Assembly: GCA_963801065.1 (NCBI GenBank) | Contig: CAWDDG010000003.1 | Span: 372,001 to 436,000 of the forward strand | Origin: CAWDDG01 sp963801065 | GTDB lineage: Bacteria; Actinomycetota; Actinomycetes; Jiangellales; Jiangellaceae | Direction: 5' to 3' | DNA length: 64,000 nucleotides | Shown: piece by piece, positions 36,090 to 44,786 of the stretch | Layout of the letters: every line of letters begins with the position of its first letter | How positions within the stretch are numbered: the first letter of the stretch is position 1 | The notes under the pieces: generated by a model | Database searches by the model: none | Told to the model about the DNA's origin: nothing | Seen by the model: the letters and a program-made list of their open reading frames with translations, nothing else | Program-made: the position numbers and the translations under genes

Positions 36090-37001
36090 ATGACGTCCGG
36101 ACCGTTCGACCCGGCCAGATGGCGCCCGGTCGACGGCTTCGATCTCACCGACGTCACCTACCACCGCCACGTCCTCGACGGGCAGGACCGGGGCACCGTC
36201 CGGGTTGCGTTCGACCGGCCGGACGTGCGCAACGCCTTCCGCCCGCGCACGGTCGACGAGCTCTACCGGGTGCTCGACCATGCCCGGATGACACCCGACG
36301 TCGGGTGCGTGCTGCTGACCGGCAACGGGCCCTCGCCGAAGGACGGCGTCTGGGCATTCTGCTCCGGCGGCGACCAGCGGATCCGTGGCCGGTCCGGCTA
36401 CCGGTACGCGGACGGTGAGACCGCCGAGACAGTCGACCCCGCCCGGGCCGGGCGGCTGCACATCCTCGAGGTGCAGCGGCTGATCCGGTTCATGCCGAAG
36501 GTCGTCATCTGCGTCGTGCCCGGCTGGGCGGCGGGGGGCGGCCACAGCCTTCACGTGGTGTGCGACCTGACGATCGCCAGCGCGGAGCATGCCCGGTTCA
36601 AGCAGACCGACGCCGACGTCGGCTCCTTCGACGGCGGGTACGGCTCGGCCTACCTGGCCCGCCAGGTGGGCCAGAAGTTCGCCCGGGAGATCTTCTTCCT
36701 CGGGAACGAGTACTCGGCGGTGGATGCCCACCGGATGGGCATGGTCAACGCGGTCGTCCCGCACGCGAAGTTGGAGACGGTGGCGTTGGAGTGGGCGGCC
36801 AAGGTCAACGGCAAGAGTCCGACTGCGCAACGGATGCTGAAGTTCGCGTTCAACGCCGTCGACGACGGGATGGTCGGGCAGCAGGTCTTCGCCGGAGAGG
36901 CGACCCGTCTCGCGTATCTGACCGACGAGGCCGTCGAAGGCCGTGACGCCTTCCTCGAGAAGCGCAAGCCCGACTGGTCCAGGTTCCCGTGGTCCTTCTG
37001 A
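36090..37001 (+). CDS. menB: 1,4-Dihydroxy-2-naphthoyl-CoA synthase
   Basis: A crotonase-fold enzyme that cyclises o-succinylbenzoyl-CoA, 303 residues. Features are FDRPDVRNAFRPRTVDEL, FCSGGDQRIRG, the oxyanion-hole GWAAGGGHSLHVVCDL, and DADVGSFDGGYGSAYLAR with the catalytic Asp/Tyr, ending in FLEKRKPDWSRFPW. Two ATG codons are possible; 36090 has AAGGA six bases upstream, while 36084 abuts it. Confidence 0.95.
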   Translation: MTSGPFDPARWRPVDGFDLTDVTYHRHVLDGQDRGTVRVAFDRPDVRNAFRPRTVDELYRVLDHARMTPDVGCVLLTGNGPSPKDGVWAFCSGGDQRIRGRSGYRYADGETAETVDPARAGRLHILEVQRLIRFMPKVVICVVPGWAAGGGHSLHVVCDLTIASAEHARFKQTDADVGSFDGGYGSAYLARQVGQKFAREIFFLGNEYSAVDAHRMGMVNAVVPHAKLETVALEWAAKVNGKSPTAQRMLKFAFNAVDDGMVGQQVFAGEATRLAYLTDEAVEGRDAFLEKRKPDWSRFPWSF

Positions 37002-37065
37002 CGCCCCCAGGGAGTTGATCACAAGGGTGACCAGCGGCGGGGGGGTGCGTACGCTGAAGCGCGGC

Positions 37066-38280
37066 ATGCAGACCTCGACACCTCCGACGACAAGGTCGCT
37101 CGACGCCATCGGCGTACCCCTCGGGCCGGCCGTACTCCGCCGAATCCTCCCCGCCGTCGCGTCCGCCCTCGGGGGCGGGCCCGCACTGCTGCCGCTGCCG
37201 GAGTACCCGGCAGCGGTCCGCGACCGCCTGCTCGCCGCGTTGCGTCCGAGCCTGCCCGTCGAGCAGGCCGACGATCCGGTGGCCCTCGTCGTCCCGACGT
37301 CGGGCTCCACCGGAGAGCCCAAGGGTGTCCTGCTCGGCGCGGGCGCCTTGCGCGCGTCGGCGCACGCCACGCACGCGCGGCTCGGCGGACCCGGCCGCTG
37401 GCTGCTCACGCTCCCCGCAACGCACGTCGCGGGTCTGATGGTCCTGGTCCGTTCGGTCGTCGCGGACACGGAGCCGGTTTCGGTCGACCTCAGTCGCGGC
37501 TTCGACCCGGAGTCGTTCGCAGCGGCCAGCGTCCACGTGCTGCGCAGTACGACGACCCGCCGCTACACGGCGCTGGTGCCCCACCAGCTCTCGGTGGTGC
37601 TGGCTGCGGGTGGAGCGGCGCTGGACTCCCTCACCGCGTTCGACGCCGTGCTCGTCGGGGGATCCGCCTCGGCGACCGGCCTGCTCGAGCGGGCCCGGTC
37701 GGCCGGCGTATCCGTCGTCGCGACCTACGGCATGACCGAGACGTGCGGCGGCTGCGTCTACGACGGGGTCCCGCTCGACGGAGTGCGGGTGTCGACGACC
37801 CGCGACGGGCGGGTCCGCATTGGCGGGCCCACGCTCGCGCGCGGGTACCGGCTGCGCCCCGAGTTGACCGGTCGGGCCTTCGCCGACGGCTGGTTCACGA
37901 CAGCCGACCTCGGACACCTCGACGCCGATGGGCGCCTCCTGGTGTACGGCCGGGTCGACGACGTGGCCGTCTCAGGTGGGGTCAACGTGCCGCTGGCGGC
38001 GGTCGACGCCGTCGTCGCGAGCCATCCGGGAGTCGCGCAGGTCGCGGCCGTCGCGCTGCCCGACCCGGAGTGGGGACAGCGCGTCGTCGCCGTCGTCGTC
38101 CCGCGCGATCCGGCCGACCCGCCGACGCTGGGGTCCGTACGCGCACACGTGCAGCGGCACGCACCAGCCGCTCACGCTCCGAAGGAGCTGGTCGTCCTCC
38201 ATGCCCTCCCGACGCTTCCCGGTGGCAAGATCGACCGCCGTGCCCTGACCGTCCGACTCCTCGAGACGACGACCAACTGA
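37066..38280 (+). CDS. menE: o-Succinylbenzoate-CoA ligase
   Basis: An AMP-forming acyl-CoA ligase, 404 residues. It has the P-loop VPTSGSTGEPKGVLLG, ATYGMTETCGGCVYDG (A5 motif), GWFTTADLGHLDADGRL, GGVNVPLAAVDAVV and the C-terminal Lys in LPGGKIDRRAL. It is shorter than most acyl-CoA synthetases but matches actinobacterial MenE. A GTG at 37045 after a G-rich run is an alternative start. It overlaps menA through TGATG. Confidence 0.92.
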   Translation: MQTSTPPTTRSLDAIGVPLGPAVLRRILPAVASALGGGPALLPLPEYPAAVRDRLLAALRPSLPVEQADDPVALVVPTSGSTGEPKGVLLGAGALRASAHATHARLGGPGRWLLTLPATHVAGLMVLVRSVVADTEPVSVDLSRGFDPESFAAASVHVLRSTTTRRYTALVPHQLSVVLAAGGAALDSLTAFDAVLVGGSASATGLLERARSAGVSVVATYGMTETCGGCVYDGVPLDGVRVSTTRDGRVRIGGPTLARGYRLRPELTGRAFADGWFTTADLGHLDADGRLLVYGRVDDVAVSGGVNVPLAAVDAVVASHPGVAQVAAVALPDPEWGQRVVAVVVPRDPADPPTLGSVRAHVQRHAPAAHAPKELVVLHALPTLPGGKIDRRALTVRLLETTTN

Positions 38281-39161
38281 TGCCAAACCCGCGCCAGTGG
38301 GTAGCCGGCGCACGTCCCAGGACCCTGCCTGCCGCCGTGGCACCCGTCCTCGTCGGCACCGGTGCGGCGGCCGCGGTCGGGTCGGCCATGCTCGGCAGAG
38401 CGACGCTCGCGCTGGTCGTGGCCGTCTCGCTGCAGGTCGGTGTGAACTACGCGAACGATTACTCCGACGGAGTGCGTGGCGCCGACGACGACCGGGTCGG
38501 ACCGCTCCGGCTGGTGGGATCGGGCATGGCGGCTCCGTCGGCGGTCCGGGCCGCGGCCTGGCTCTGCTTCGCGGTGGCGGCGGTCGCCGGCCTGGTCCTC
38601 GTCCTGGTCACCGAGCGGTGGTGGCTGCTCGGTGTCGGCGCACTGGCCGTGGCCGCTGCCTGGTACTACACGGGTGGGAAGCGCCCGTACGGCTACCGAG
38701 GGCTCGGCGAGGTGTCGGTCTTCGTCTTCTTCGGGCTGGTTGCCGTCGTCGGTACCACGTACGTACAGGTGGGACGCATCACTGCTTCGTCTGTCGTGTC
38801 CGGCATCGCGATCGGGTGCTTCGCGTGCGCCATCCTGGTGGCGAACAACCTCCGCGACATGCCCAGCGACGCCCGTAGCGGCAAGCGCACACTCGCGGTC
38901 TTCCTCGGGTCACGGCGGACCCGCGTCCTCTATCTGGCGCTACCGGCGGTGGCGTATGCGCTGGCCGTCGCACTTGCGGTGGCGGGCCGGGCCTGGGCTG
39001 GACTGGCCGTCTTGTCGGCACCGCTTGCGGTTCGCGCGGCCCGGCCGGTCGCGTCCGGAGCCCGTGGCGCCAAGCTGCTGCCGGTGCTGCGCGACACGGC
39101 GCTGGCCGAGCTCGCCTATTCGCTCCTGCTTGCGCTGGGCCTCGTCCTCAGCGGCGTCTGA
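38280..39161 (+). CDS. menA: 1,4-Dihydroxy-2-naphthoate polyprenyltransferase
   Basis: A UbiA-family membrane prenyltransferase that attaches the polyprenyl chain, 293 residues with about nine helices. It contains ARPRTLPAAVAPVLVGTG at the start, the first Asp-rich motif in NYANDYSDGVRGADDDR, YTGGKRPYGYRGLGE, and the second motif in NNLRDMPSDARSGKRTLAV. Its stop is followed by a 332-bp gap. Confidence 0.95.
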   Translation: MPNPRQWVAGARPRTLPAAVAPVLVGTGAAAAVGSAMLGRATLALVVAVSLQVGVNYANDYSDGVRGADDDRVGPLRLVGSGMAAPSAVRAAAWLCFAVAAVAGLVLVLVTERWWLLGVGALAVAAAWYYTGGKRPYGYRGLGEVSVFVFFGLVAVVGTTYVQVGRITASSVVSGIAIGCFACAILVANNLRDMPSDARSGKRTLAVFLGSRRTRVLYLALPAVAYALAVALAVAGRAWAGLAVLSAPLAVRAARPVASGARGAKLLPVLRDTALAELAYSLLLALGLVLSGV

Positions 39162-39493
39162 CGACGTCTGCGCGTCGGCCGGCGAGCGTTGCCAGCTGGT
39201 CGGGTCGGGCGGACAAGGTGGGCGAGTCAGGCGTCCGCACCGCGACGCGTGCAGGGGATCCGCGACGCGCCGCGGTACGTCCACCCGTTCACTCGATGGC
39301 GTGGAGCAATCTCGACATGCCATCGAGGAGCCGGTGCCCCATTTAACTTGTCCACATGCAGGTGCACGTGCGCTATCGTGCTCTCTATGGCGTGCAGAAG
39401 CAAGAGCCAGTGCACGTGCAATCTGCCGTGCAGAGGACGATCACCGGGCCCCGCTGCCGTGTGCTCGTCCACCGACCAGGTAGAGAGGCTTCG
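39162..39493. promoter_or_regulatory. Upstream region of the DUF397 gene with repeated TGCACGTGC motifs
   Basis: 332 bp without a gene. It contains TGCACGTGC at 39363-39371 and TGCACGTGCA at 39411-39420, 48 bp apart, and further GTGCAG half-sites between and after them. The repeats sit 70-130 bp upstream of the DUF397 start and could be operators. GAGAGGC at 39482-39488 is the likely ribosome site. Confidence 0.45.
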
Positions 39494-39733
39494 ATGACCC
39501 AGCCGTACAACGGCATGTCGGCGGACCAGCTGTCGACCGTGACCTGGCAGAAGAGCCACCTCAGCAACCCGAGCGGAAACTGCGTCGAGATGGCCAGGCT
39601 CCCCGGCAGTCATGGGTTCGCGGTCCGGAACTCGCGGCACCCCGAAGGCCCGGCTCTGGTCTATACGTCGGACGAGATCGTTGCCTTCATCCAGGGCGCC
39701 AAGGACGGCGACTTCGACAACCTCCTCGCGTAA
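39494..39733 (+). CDS. DUF397 domain protein
   Basis: A 79-residue soluble protein with the DUF397 core: VTWQKSHLSNPSGNCVEMA, then VAVRNSRHP-like sequence (here FAVRNSRHPEGP) and a C-terminal FIQGAKDGDFDNLL. In actinomycetes such proteins are commonly encoded next to XRE-DUF5753 regulators and are thought to act with them in developmental or antibiotic control. Here the partner is 134 bp downstream. Base composition is like the neighbours. Confidence 0.9.
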   Translation: MTQPYNGMSADQLSTVTWQKSHLSNPSGNCVEMARLPGSHGFAVRNSRHPEGPALVYTSDEIVAFIQGAKDGDFDNLLA

Positions 39734-39810
39734 CACTCCCGGTTTGCCCGTCGCCCGGCGCGGACGCTCCCGCGGCGATTCGGTTCCTTGTGCTTACACT
39801 GAGTCATAGC

Positions 39811-39822
39811 ATGCGTACGCAT
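39811..39822. promoter_or_regulatory. 12-bp perfect palindrome before the XRE gene
   Basis: ATGCGTACGCAT lies 45 bp upstream of the regulator's GTG. Its position suggests autoregulation by the XRE protein, but this rests only on symmetry and place. Confidence 0.3.
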
Positions 39823-39867
39823 AGGGAGCGGCAAGGTCGCGCTGAGTGACCAGCAGGGGGTTCGCCC

Positions 39868-40761
39868 GTGACGACGGGGCAGCCGGAGGGTGGTTCGGCT
39901 GGTGGGCCGACCGTGCTCCGAATGCTGCTGGGCGCTCACCTGCGAAGGCTCCGGGAGGCAGAGGGAGTCAGCCGCGAGACGGCCGGGTGGGAGATCCGGG
40001 CCTCCGAGTCCAAGATCAGCCGAATGGAGCTCGGGCGGGTCAGCTTCAAGGAGCGTGACGTCGCCGACCTACTCACGCTCTACGGCCTCGCCGACGACCA
40101 AGAGCGTGCGGACTTGCTGTCCCTGGCACGCGATGCGAACACCCCCGGGTGGTGGCACCGTGACGGCGACATCCTGCCGAGCTGGTTCCAGTCGTACCTG
40201 GGGCTGGAGGCTGCCGCAGCGCTCATCCGAACCTACGAGATCCAGTTCATCCCGGGTCTCCTTCAGACGGCGGACTACGCCCGCTCTGTGATCGTCCTCG
40301 GCCATGGGAAGGCGTCGGACGACGAGGTCGAACGCAGGGTCGGGCTCCGGATGAAGCGCCAACAGGTGCTCGCCCGGAAGGACCCTCCGCAGCTGTGGGT
40401 CGTGATCGACGAGGGAGCGCTGCGGCGACCGATCGGCGGCCCCGAGGTGATGCGAGCCCAGCTCAGGGCGCTGGTCGACGCCACGAAGCTGCCCAACGTC
40501 CGGCTCCAGGTGATTCCGTTCCATGCCGGTGGGCACGCCGCGGCCGGTGGGTCGTTCAGCATCCTCCGCTTCCCGGACCAGGACTTGCCGGACGTGGTCT
40601 ACGTCGAGCAGATGACCAGTGCGCTCTACCTCGACAAGCGAGAGGACGTCGACTACTACGCGGCCGCGATGGAGCGCCTGTGCGTCGAGGCCGACAAGCC
40701 GACCCGCACGCCCGAGGTCCTGGGCAAGGTCCTCCGCGAGTTCGAGGCAGCGGACGCCTGA
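39868..40761 (+). CDS. XRE-family regulator with DUF5753 domain
   Basis: A 297-residue DNA-binding protein. The N-terminal helix-turn-helix spans about residues 18-72 (LRRLREAEGVSRETAGWEI then SESKISRMELGR). It is followed by the DUF5753 domain, with EIQFIPGLLQTADYAR near 125 and VRLQVIPFHAGGHAAAGGSF near 215. The GTG start is the first in frame. Its neighbours are DUF397 upstream and a methyltransferase remnant downstream, the usual company of this family. Confidence 0.93.
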   Translation: MTTGQPEGGSAGGPTVLRMLLGAHLRRLREAEGVSRETAGWEIRASESKISRMELGRVSFKERDVADLLTLYGLADDQERADLLSLARDANTPGWWHRDGDILPSWFQSYLGLEAAAALIRTYEIQFIPGLLQTADYARSVIVLGHGKASDDEVERRVGLRMKRQQVLARKDPPQLWVVIDEGALRRPIGGPEVMRAQLRALVDATKLPNVRLQVIPFHAGGHAAAGGSFSILRFPDQDLPDVVYVEQMTSALYLDKREDVDYYAAAMERLCVEADKPTRTPEVLGKVLREFEAADA

Positions 40762-40811
40762 CTGCGACCGTCACCAGCGTGGTCCGGCGCCCGCGTAGAG
40801 GAACTGGCGCG

Positions 40812-41148
40812 GCACGGCCAAGGGCGATCCTCATGCACTTCCGTGATGATGAGAACCCGCAGGGCATTGTGTCGACATTGGTCGCCGCCGCCGTCCGGCA
40901 GCTATGTCGTCATCACGCACCCGACCGCCGACTTCGATGCCGAGGCTTTCAACGGCGCATCCGCGGCGGCCGCCCACGCCGGCATCACGCTGGTATCGCG
41001 CAGCAAGGCCGACATCGAGGAGTTCTTCACTGGGCTCGAGATCGTCGAACCGGGCGTCGTGCCCGTGCTGGCGTGGCATCCGGACGACAGCCCACCCGAG
41101 GACCCGCAGGCCGCCTACTACTGGGCCGGGGCCGCGCGCAAGCCCTGA
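40812..41148 (+). pseudogene. Remnant of a SAM-dependent methyltransferase (PF04672-like)
   Basis: Only the C-terminal third of the family can be seen. PRAILMHFRDDENPQGIVST is read in one frame; after a GCC-rich tract near 40880-40895 the homology continues one base later with PSGSYVVITHPTADFDAEAF, SRSKADIEEFFTGLEIVEPG and YYWAGAARKP to a TGA at 41146-41148. The N-terminal two thirds, including the SAM-binding loop, are absent, so the gene is truncated as well as frameshifted. Such methyltransferases often accompany XRE-DUF5753/DUF397 genes. Confidence 0.75.
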
Positions 41149-41172
41149 CCGCGGCCCGGTCAGGAGTCCTCG

Positions 41173-41209
41173 CGCAGCCGGGTCGGCTGCGGAGCGGCCC
41201 TCCGGGCCG
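41173..41209. terminator. Two hairpins between convergent genes
   Basis: CGCAGCC (41173-41179) pairs with GGCTGCG (41185-41191), and CGGCCC (41195-41200) with GGGCCG (41204-41209). They lie between the remnant methyltransferase gene and the DUF4229 gene, whose 3' ends face each other, and could serve both. Confidence 0.5.
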
Positions 41210-41216
41210 GATCTGA

Positions 41217-41474
41217 TCACGTGCGATGCTCGTCGTTCCAGGCGTCCTCGGCGGCCGTCCTCTCCGCCATTCGGCGTTTGACCTCCGACACCCGGTTCGC
41301 CAACGAGGTCGAGGCAGCGTCGCGGCTCTTCGTCAACACGAACAGGCTGACGACGCCGGACAGCAACACCGCGATCAGCAGCATCCAGACGCCCCGGAAG
41401 CCGAGAATCCACAACAGCGCCGCGACCACGGCGAAGACGAGCACGCGGAGCAGCGTGTACCGCAGGAATGCCAT
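41217..41474 (-). CDS. DUF4229 family membrane protein
   Basis: An 85-residue protein with two helices (about 8-26 and 30-48) followed by a charged helix with KRRMAERTAAEDAWNDE. Length and layout match DUF4229, a small actinobacterial family often encoded near menA. Function is unknown. The ATG start is unambiguous. Confidence 0.8.
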   Translation of the reverse strand: MAFLRYTLLRVLVFAVVAALLWILGFRGVWMLLIAVLLSGVVSLFVLTKSRDAASTSLANRVSEVKRRMAERTAAEDAWNDEHRT

Positions 41475-41589
41475 GACCCGACCAGCCTAACCATCCTCAT
41501 CGCCGGCAAGCGCGGCCGCTCCGGGTTCCGGCGCCGGGGTGATCCGGACGCTCCGGTGACGGCCCGGTCGGTCGACCTCGGCACGGCGG

Positions 41590-42549
41590 TCAGGTCGAGC
41601 TGGTCAGCACCCGGGCCATCAGGGCAGGGTCCACGTTACCCCCGGACACGATGGCGACCGTCCGTCCGTCGACCGCTTCGGGACGGGTCACGTAGGCGGC
41701 GGTCGTCAACGCCCCGCTGGGCTCGGCCACGACCCGGCTCGACCGGGCGAGGCGGCCCATCGCGTCCAGGATCGCCTGCTCGCTGACCGTGACGACGTCG
41801 TCGACGAGGCGCTCGATGTGTCTCCAGTTCAGCTCGCCGACGCTCGGCAGCCGCACCCCGTCGGCGATCGTGCGCGACGTCAGCGCCGGGTCCCAGCTCA
41901 CGTGCTCACCCTTCGCGAAGCCCTCGGCCAGATCGCCGGCCAGTTCGGGCTCGACTCCGATGACGCGCACCCGAGGGAGTGACGCCTTGACCGCGACCGC
42001 GATCCCGGAGATGAGTCCACCGCCTCCGACCGGCACGAGGATCGCCTCCACGTCGGGCAGGTCCTCGACGACCTCGAGCCCGACCGTGCCCTGACCGGCG
42101 ATGACGTCGGGATGCTCGAACGGCGGGACCACCGCCATGCCCCGTTCGGTGGCCAACTCGGCGGCACGGGCGTCCCGTTCCGCGGGAGACACGACCACGA
42201 TCTCGGCGCCGAGAGCGCGGACGCCCTCCACCTTCGCAGCCGGTGCGGTGTCCGGCATGACGACCACGACCGGCACGCCGTACGCCCGCGCGGCCCAGGC
42301 GAGGGCCTGGCCGTGGTTGCCACTCGAGTGGGTCACCACGCCATGGGACCTGGTGGCCGGATCCAGCATGCCGATCGCGTTAAGAGCCCCGCGCATCTTG
42401 AACGCGCCGGTGGGTTGGAGGTTCTCGGGCTTGAGCCAGAGGGGCCGAGCGTCGTCTGCCCACAGGCACGGCAGCAGCGGGGTGCGGACGACCCGGCCCG
42501 CGACACGTGCGGCGGCCGCTCGCACGGCCTCGATCCCGACGAGCGTCAC
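41590..42549 (-). CDS. PLP-dependent threonine/serine dehydratase family protein
   Basis: A 319-residue fold-type II PLP enzyme. Visible are KPENLQPTGAFKMRGA with the Schiff-base Lys (about residue 51), SSGNHGQALAWAA, and the phosphate loop PVGGGGLISG near 175. It lacks the C-terminal ACT-like regulatory domain of biosynthetic IlvA, so catabolic threonine/serine dehydratase or serine racemase are both possible. GTG start. It stands alone on the minus strand. Confidence 0.85.
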   Translation of the reverse strand: MTLVGIEAVRAAAARVAGRVVRTPLLPCLWADDARPLWLKPENLQPTGAFKMRGALNAIGMLDPATRSHGVVTHSSGNHGQALAWAARAYGVPVVVVMPDTAPAAKVEGVRALGAEIVVVSPAERDARAAELATERGMAVVPPFEHPDVIAGQGTVGLEVVEDLPDVEAILVPVGGGGLISGIAVAVKASLPRVRVIGVEPELAGDLAEGFAKGEHVSWDPALTSRTIADGVRLPSVGELNWRHIERLVDDVVTVSEQAILDAMGRLARSSRVVAEPSGALTTAAYVTRPEAVDGRTVAIVSGGNVDPALMARVLTSST

Positions 42550-42679
42550 GGGTCAGGACGCTACCGCGATTTCGTGGCTGGCCAGTTCCCATGATCATGG
42601 TCAGTGCGGGTACGTCACCTGGCGCAAAATTCACCTACGCTGGTCACATGTTCGTAAGCACGAAGCGAGGGTTGGCACG

Positions 42680-43045
42680 GTGAGGATCGCACTCCCGATC
42701 GTGGTGGCCGTCGTCCTTGCCGTCTACGCCCTGGTCGACTGCCTGCAGACGGAGCCGGCGGACGTGCGTGGCCCACGCCGCGCGATCTGGCTGCTGTTGA
42801 TCGTCGTGGTGCCGGTGCTCGGCCCGGTGGCCTGGCTGGTGTCCCGACCGCGGCAGCGCCCGCGGGGGCAGGCGCCGCGGCCGATCACCCGCCCCGTCGC
42901 ACCCGACGACAACCCCGATTTCCTGCGCGAGATCCGCGACGTCGACGCCGGGCACGAACAGATGCTCGAGCAATGGGAGGCCGACCTGCGTCGCCGTGAG
43001 GAAGAGATGCGCCATCGCCCCGAGGGCGACGACGACGTGCGGTGA
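42680..43045 (+). CDS. PLDc_N domain membrane protein
   Basis: A 121-residue protein with two helices (about 4-20 and 34-52) matching the phospholipase D nuclease N-terminal domain, which by itself lacks a catalytic HKD motif: DCLQTEPADVRGPRRAIWLL then VPVLGPVAWLV. The C-terminal half is a charged tail. Role unknown. The GTG start follows GAGGG. It overlaps the next gene by four bases. Confidence 0.8.
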   Translation: MRIALPIVVAVVLAVYALVDCLQTEPADVRGPRRAIWLLLIVVVPVLGPVAWLVSRPRQRPRGQAPRPITRPVAPDDNPDFLREIRDVDAGHEQMLEQWEADLRRREEEMRHRPEGDDDVR

Positions 43046-43755
43046 CCGAGGCGACGACCACCTGGCTGGCCGGAGCCCGGGTCGCCCCCGATGTGCACTC
43101 CTTGCGGCCGGACTACCGCGCCGGTCTGGTGGTGGCGGAAGGGCTCGAACCAGGTCCCAGCGACGCGATCAGCGAAGGCCTGCTGAAGGCGGCCGAGGTA
43201 GCTGCACGCTCGGCCCTGGGCGACTCACAGGTCGAGCACCATCCACAGGTCGCCGCCTGGCGTGACGCGTTTCGTGGCTTCGGTGCGAAGCCGCAGCGGA
43301 CCCGGCCCAGCGTCGAGGCGCTGCTGCGCCGCCTTCCGCAGGGTCTCCCCCGGATCGACCGCCTGACCGACGCCTACAACGCGGTGTCGGTGGCACACGT
43401 CCTCCCGCTCGGTGGAGAGGACCTCGACCGCTACCAGGGCGCTTTACGCCTGACCCGGGCCGACGGCAGTGAGCCGTTCGAGACCATTGCCGAGGGCCGG
43501 CCAGTCGTCGAACACCCCGAGCCCGGCGAGGTCGTGTGGCGCGACGACGCCGGCATCACCTGCCGGCGCTGGAACTGGCGACAGTGCACCCGCACCCAGC
43601 TCACGGCGACCACGACCCGCGCGGTCTTCGTGCTCGACGCTCTTGCGCCGATGACGGACGCCGCACTCGACGCAGCCGTCGTCGCACTGGCGTCGGCGCT
43701 GGTTGCGACCAGCCGCGACGCCCGCCTGATGACCCGCCTCATCGGCCCGGCATGA
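43042..43755 (+). CDS. B3/B4 domain protein
   Basis: A 237-residue protein with the B3/B4 domain otherwise found in phenylalanyl-tRNA synthetase beta chains: WRDAFRGFGAKPQRTRPSVE near residue 73, NAVSVAHVLPLGGEDL near 113, and the C-terminal VFVLDALAPMTDAAL. Stand-alone versions are thought to edit or bind amino acids or tRNA, but this is not settled. GTG start in a GTGA overlap with the PLDc_N gene. Confidence 0.85.
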   Translation: MTEATTTWLAGARVAPDVHSLRPDYRAGLVVAEGLEPGPSDAISEGLLKAAEVAARSALGDSQVEHHPQVAAWRDAFRGFGAKPQRTRPSVEALLRRLPQGLPRIDRLTDAYNAVSVAHVLPLGGEDLDRYQGALRLTRADGSEPFETIAEGRPVVEHPEPGEVVWRDDAGITCRRWNWRQCTRTQLTATTTRAVFVLDALAPMTDAALDAAVVALASALVATSRDARLMTRLIGPA

Positions 43756-43795
43756 CCGATGCATTCGATCCATGTACACCTGGCTGTCGGGAAGC

Positions 43796-44786
43796 TCACA
43801 GGCCGCCGTACGAGTGGAGGCCGTTGAACAGGATGTTCACGCCGAAGTAACTGAACAGGACGGTCCCGTACGCCACCAATGAGACGACCGAAGCCTTCGA
43901 ACCCTTCCACCCGGCGGTCGCGCGGGCGTGCAGGAAGGCGGCGTACGCCAGCCATGTGATCAGCGCCCAGACCTCCTTGGGATCCCACCCCCAGTACCGG
44001 CCCCACGACGCCTCGGCCCAGATCGCGCCCATGATGAGCGGTCCGAACGTCCACACCGGGAAAGCCACGGCGATCAGTCGGTAGGAGAGCCGGTCCAGGG
44101 TGGACGCCGAGGGCAGCGCACCGGTGAGCCCCACGCCAACACCCCTGCGCTCGGCGCGCTCGGCGGCGATCTGCAGCGCGCTGACGACAGCGGCGACGGT
44201 GAAGAGTCCGAAGGCCAGAACGGCCGCTCCGACGTGGATCACCAGCCAGTACGAGCGCAGCGCCGGCACCAGTGGGCCGGGGGGCAGGTAGAGCACTGTG
44301 ACCGCGAGCCCGAGTGCCAGGAAGATCAGCAGGACCACCCACACGGCGAGCGCTCGACCCACCTTCGTGCGCGCGACCAGCAGGAAGACGATCGAGGCGA
44401 CCAGCGATGCGGTGATCGAGAACTCGTACATGTTGCCCCACGGCGCCCGGGAGACACCGAGAGCGCGCGTCACCACGCCGGCGGCAAGAAGCAGCGTGGC
44501 CAGGACCGAGACGGAGAAGCCGATCCCCCCCATCTGCCGCGCGGCGTCGAGCTGGCGGCCGGTCGACGCGTCGTTCCCGACTCTGGGAGTCCGCGCGACG
44601 GCTCGGGCGGCGAACAGCCACGGCGGCACCGACAGCCACCGGCTCGCGGTCCGGCGTATCGACGGCCCGTCGCTCCCGGACGCGGTACGCAGCCTCGGCA
44701 CAGTAGGCCAGCCAGGCCACGATGAAGGCGGCGACCGCTCCCGAGACGATGTACCTGCTCCACTCGCCGAGCGTCGCGGTGTCCAT
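43796..44786 (-). pseudogene. ccsB: Cytochrome c biogenesis protein CcsB/ResC, interrupted by a frameshift
   Basis: CcsB with ResB exports heme and attaches it to apocytochrome c (System II). The start, MDTATLGEWSRYIVSGAVAA, and the first helix are in one frame. From about 44650 the homology continues in the next frame with GRQLDAARQMGGIGF, APWGNMYEFSITASLVA, the heme-binding WAEASWGRYWGWDPKEVWAL and a final FSYFGVNILFNGLHSYGG. One extra base in about 44600-44690 explains the break; without it the protein has 329 residues. The ATG follows the resB stop directly. The conserved remainder suggests a recent change or a sequence error. Confidence 0.85.

Noticed and set aside
42590..42606. CATGATCATG near 42592 as another copy of the nuoI palindrome
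   Set aside because: Only the central short self-complementary word is shared; the long arms are missing.
31620..44690. Programmed +1 frameshifting in menF and ccsB
   Set aside because: No common slippery sequence or rare stop-codon context is visible at the two sites; mutation or sequence error is simpler.
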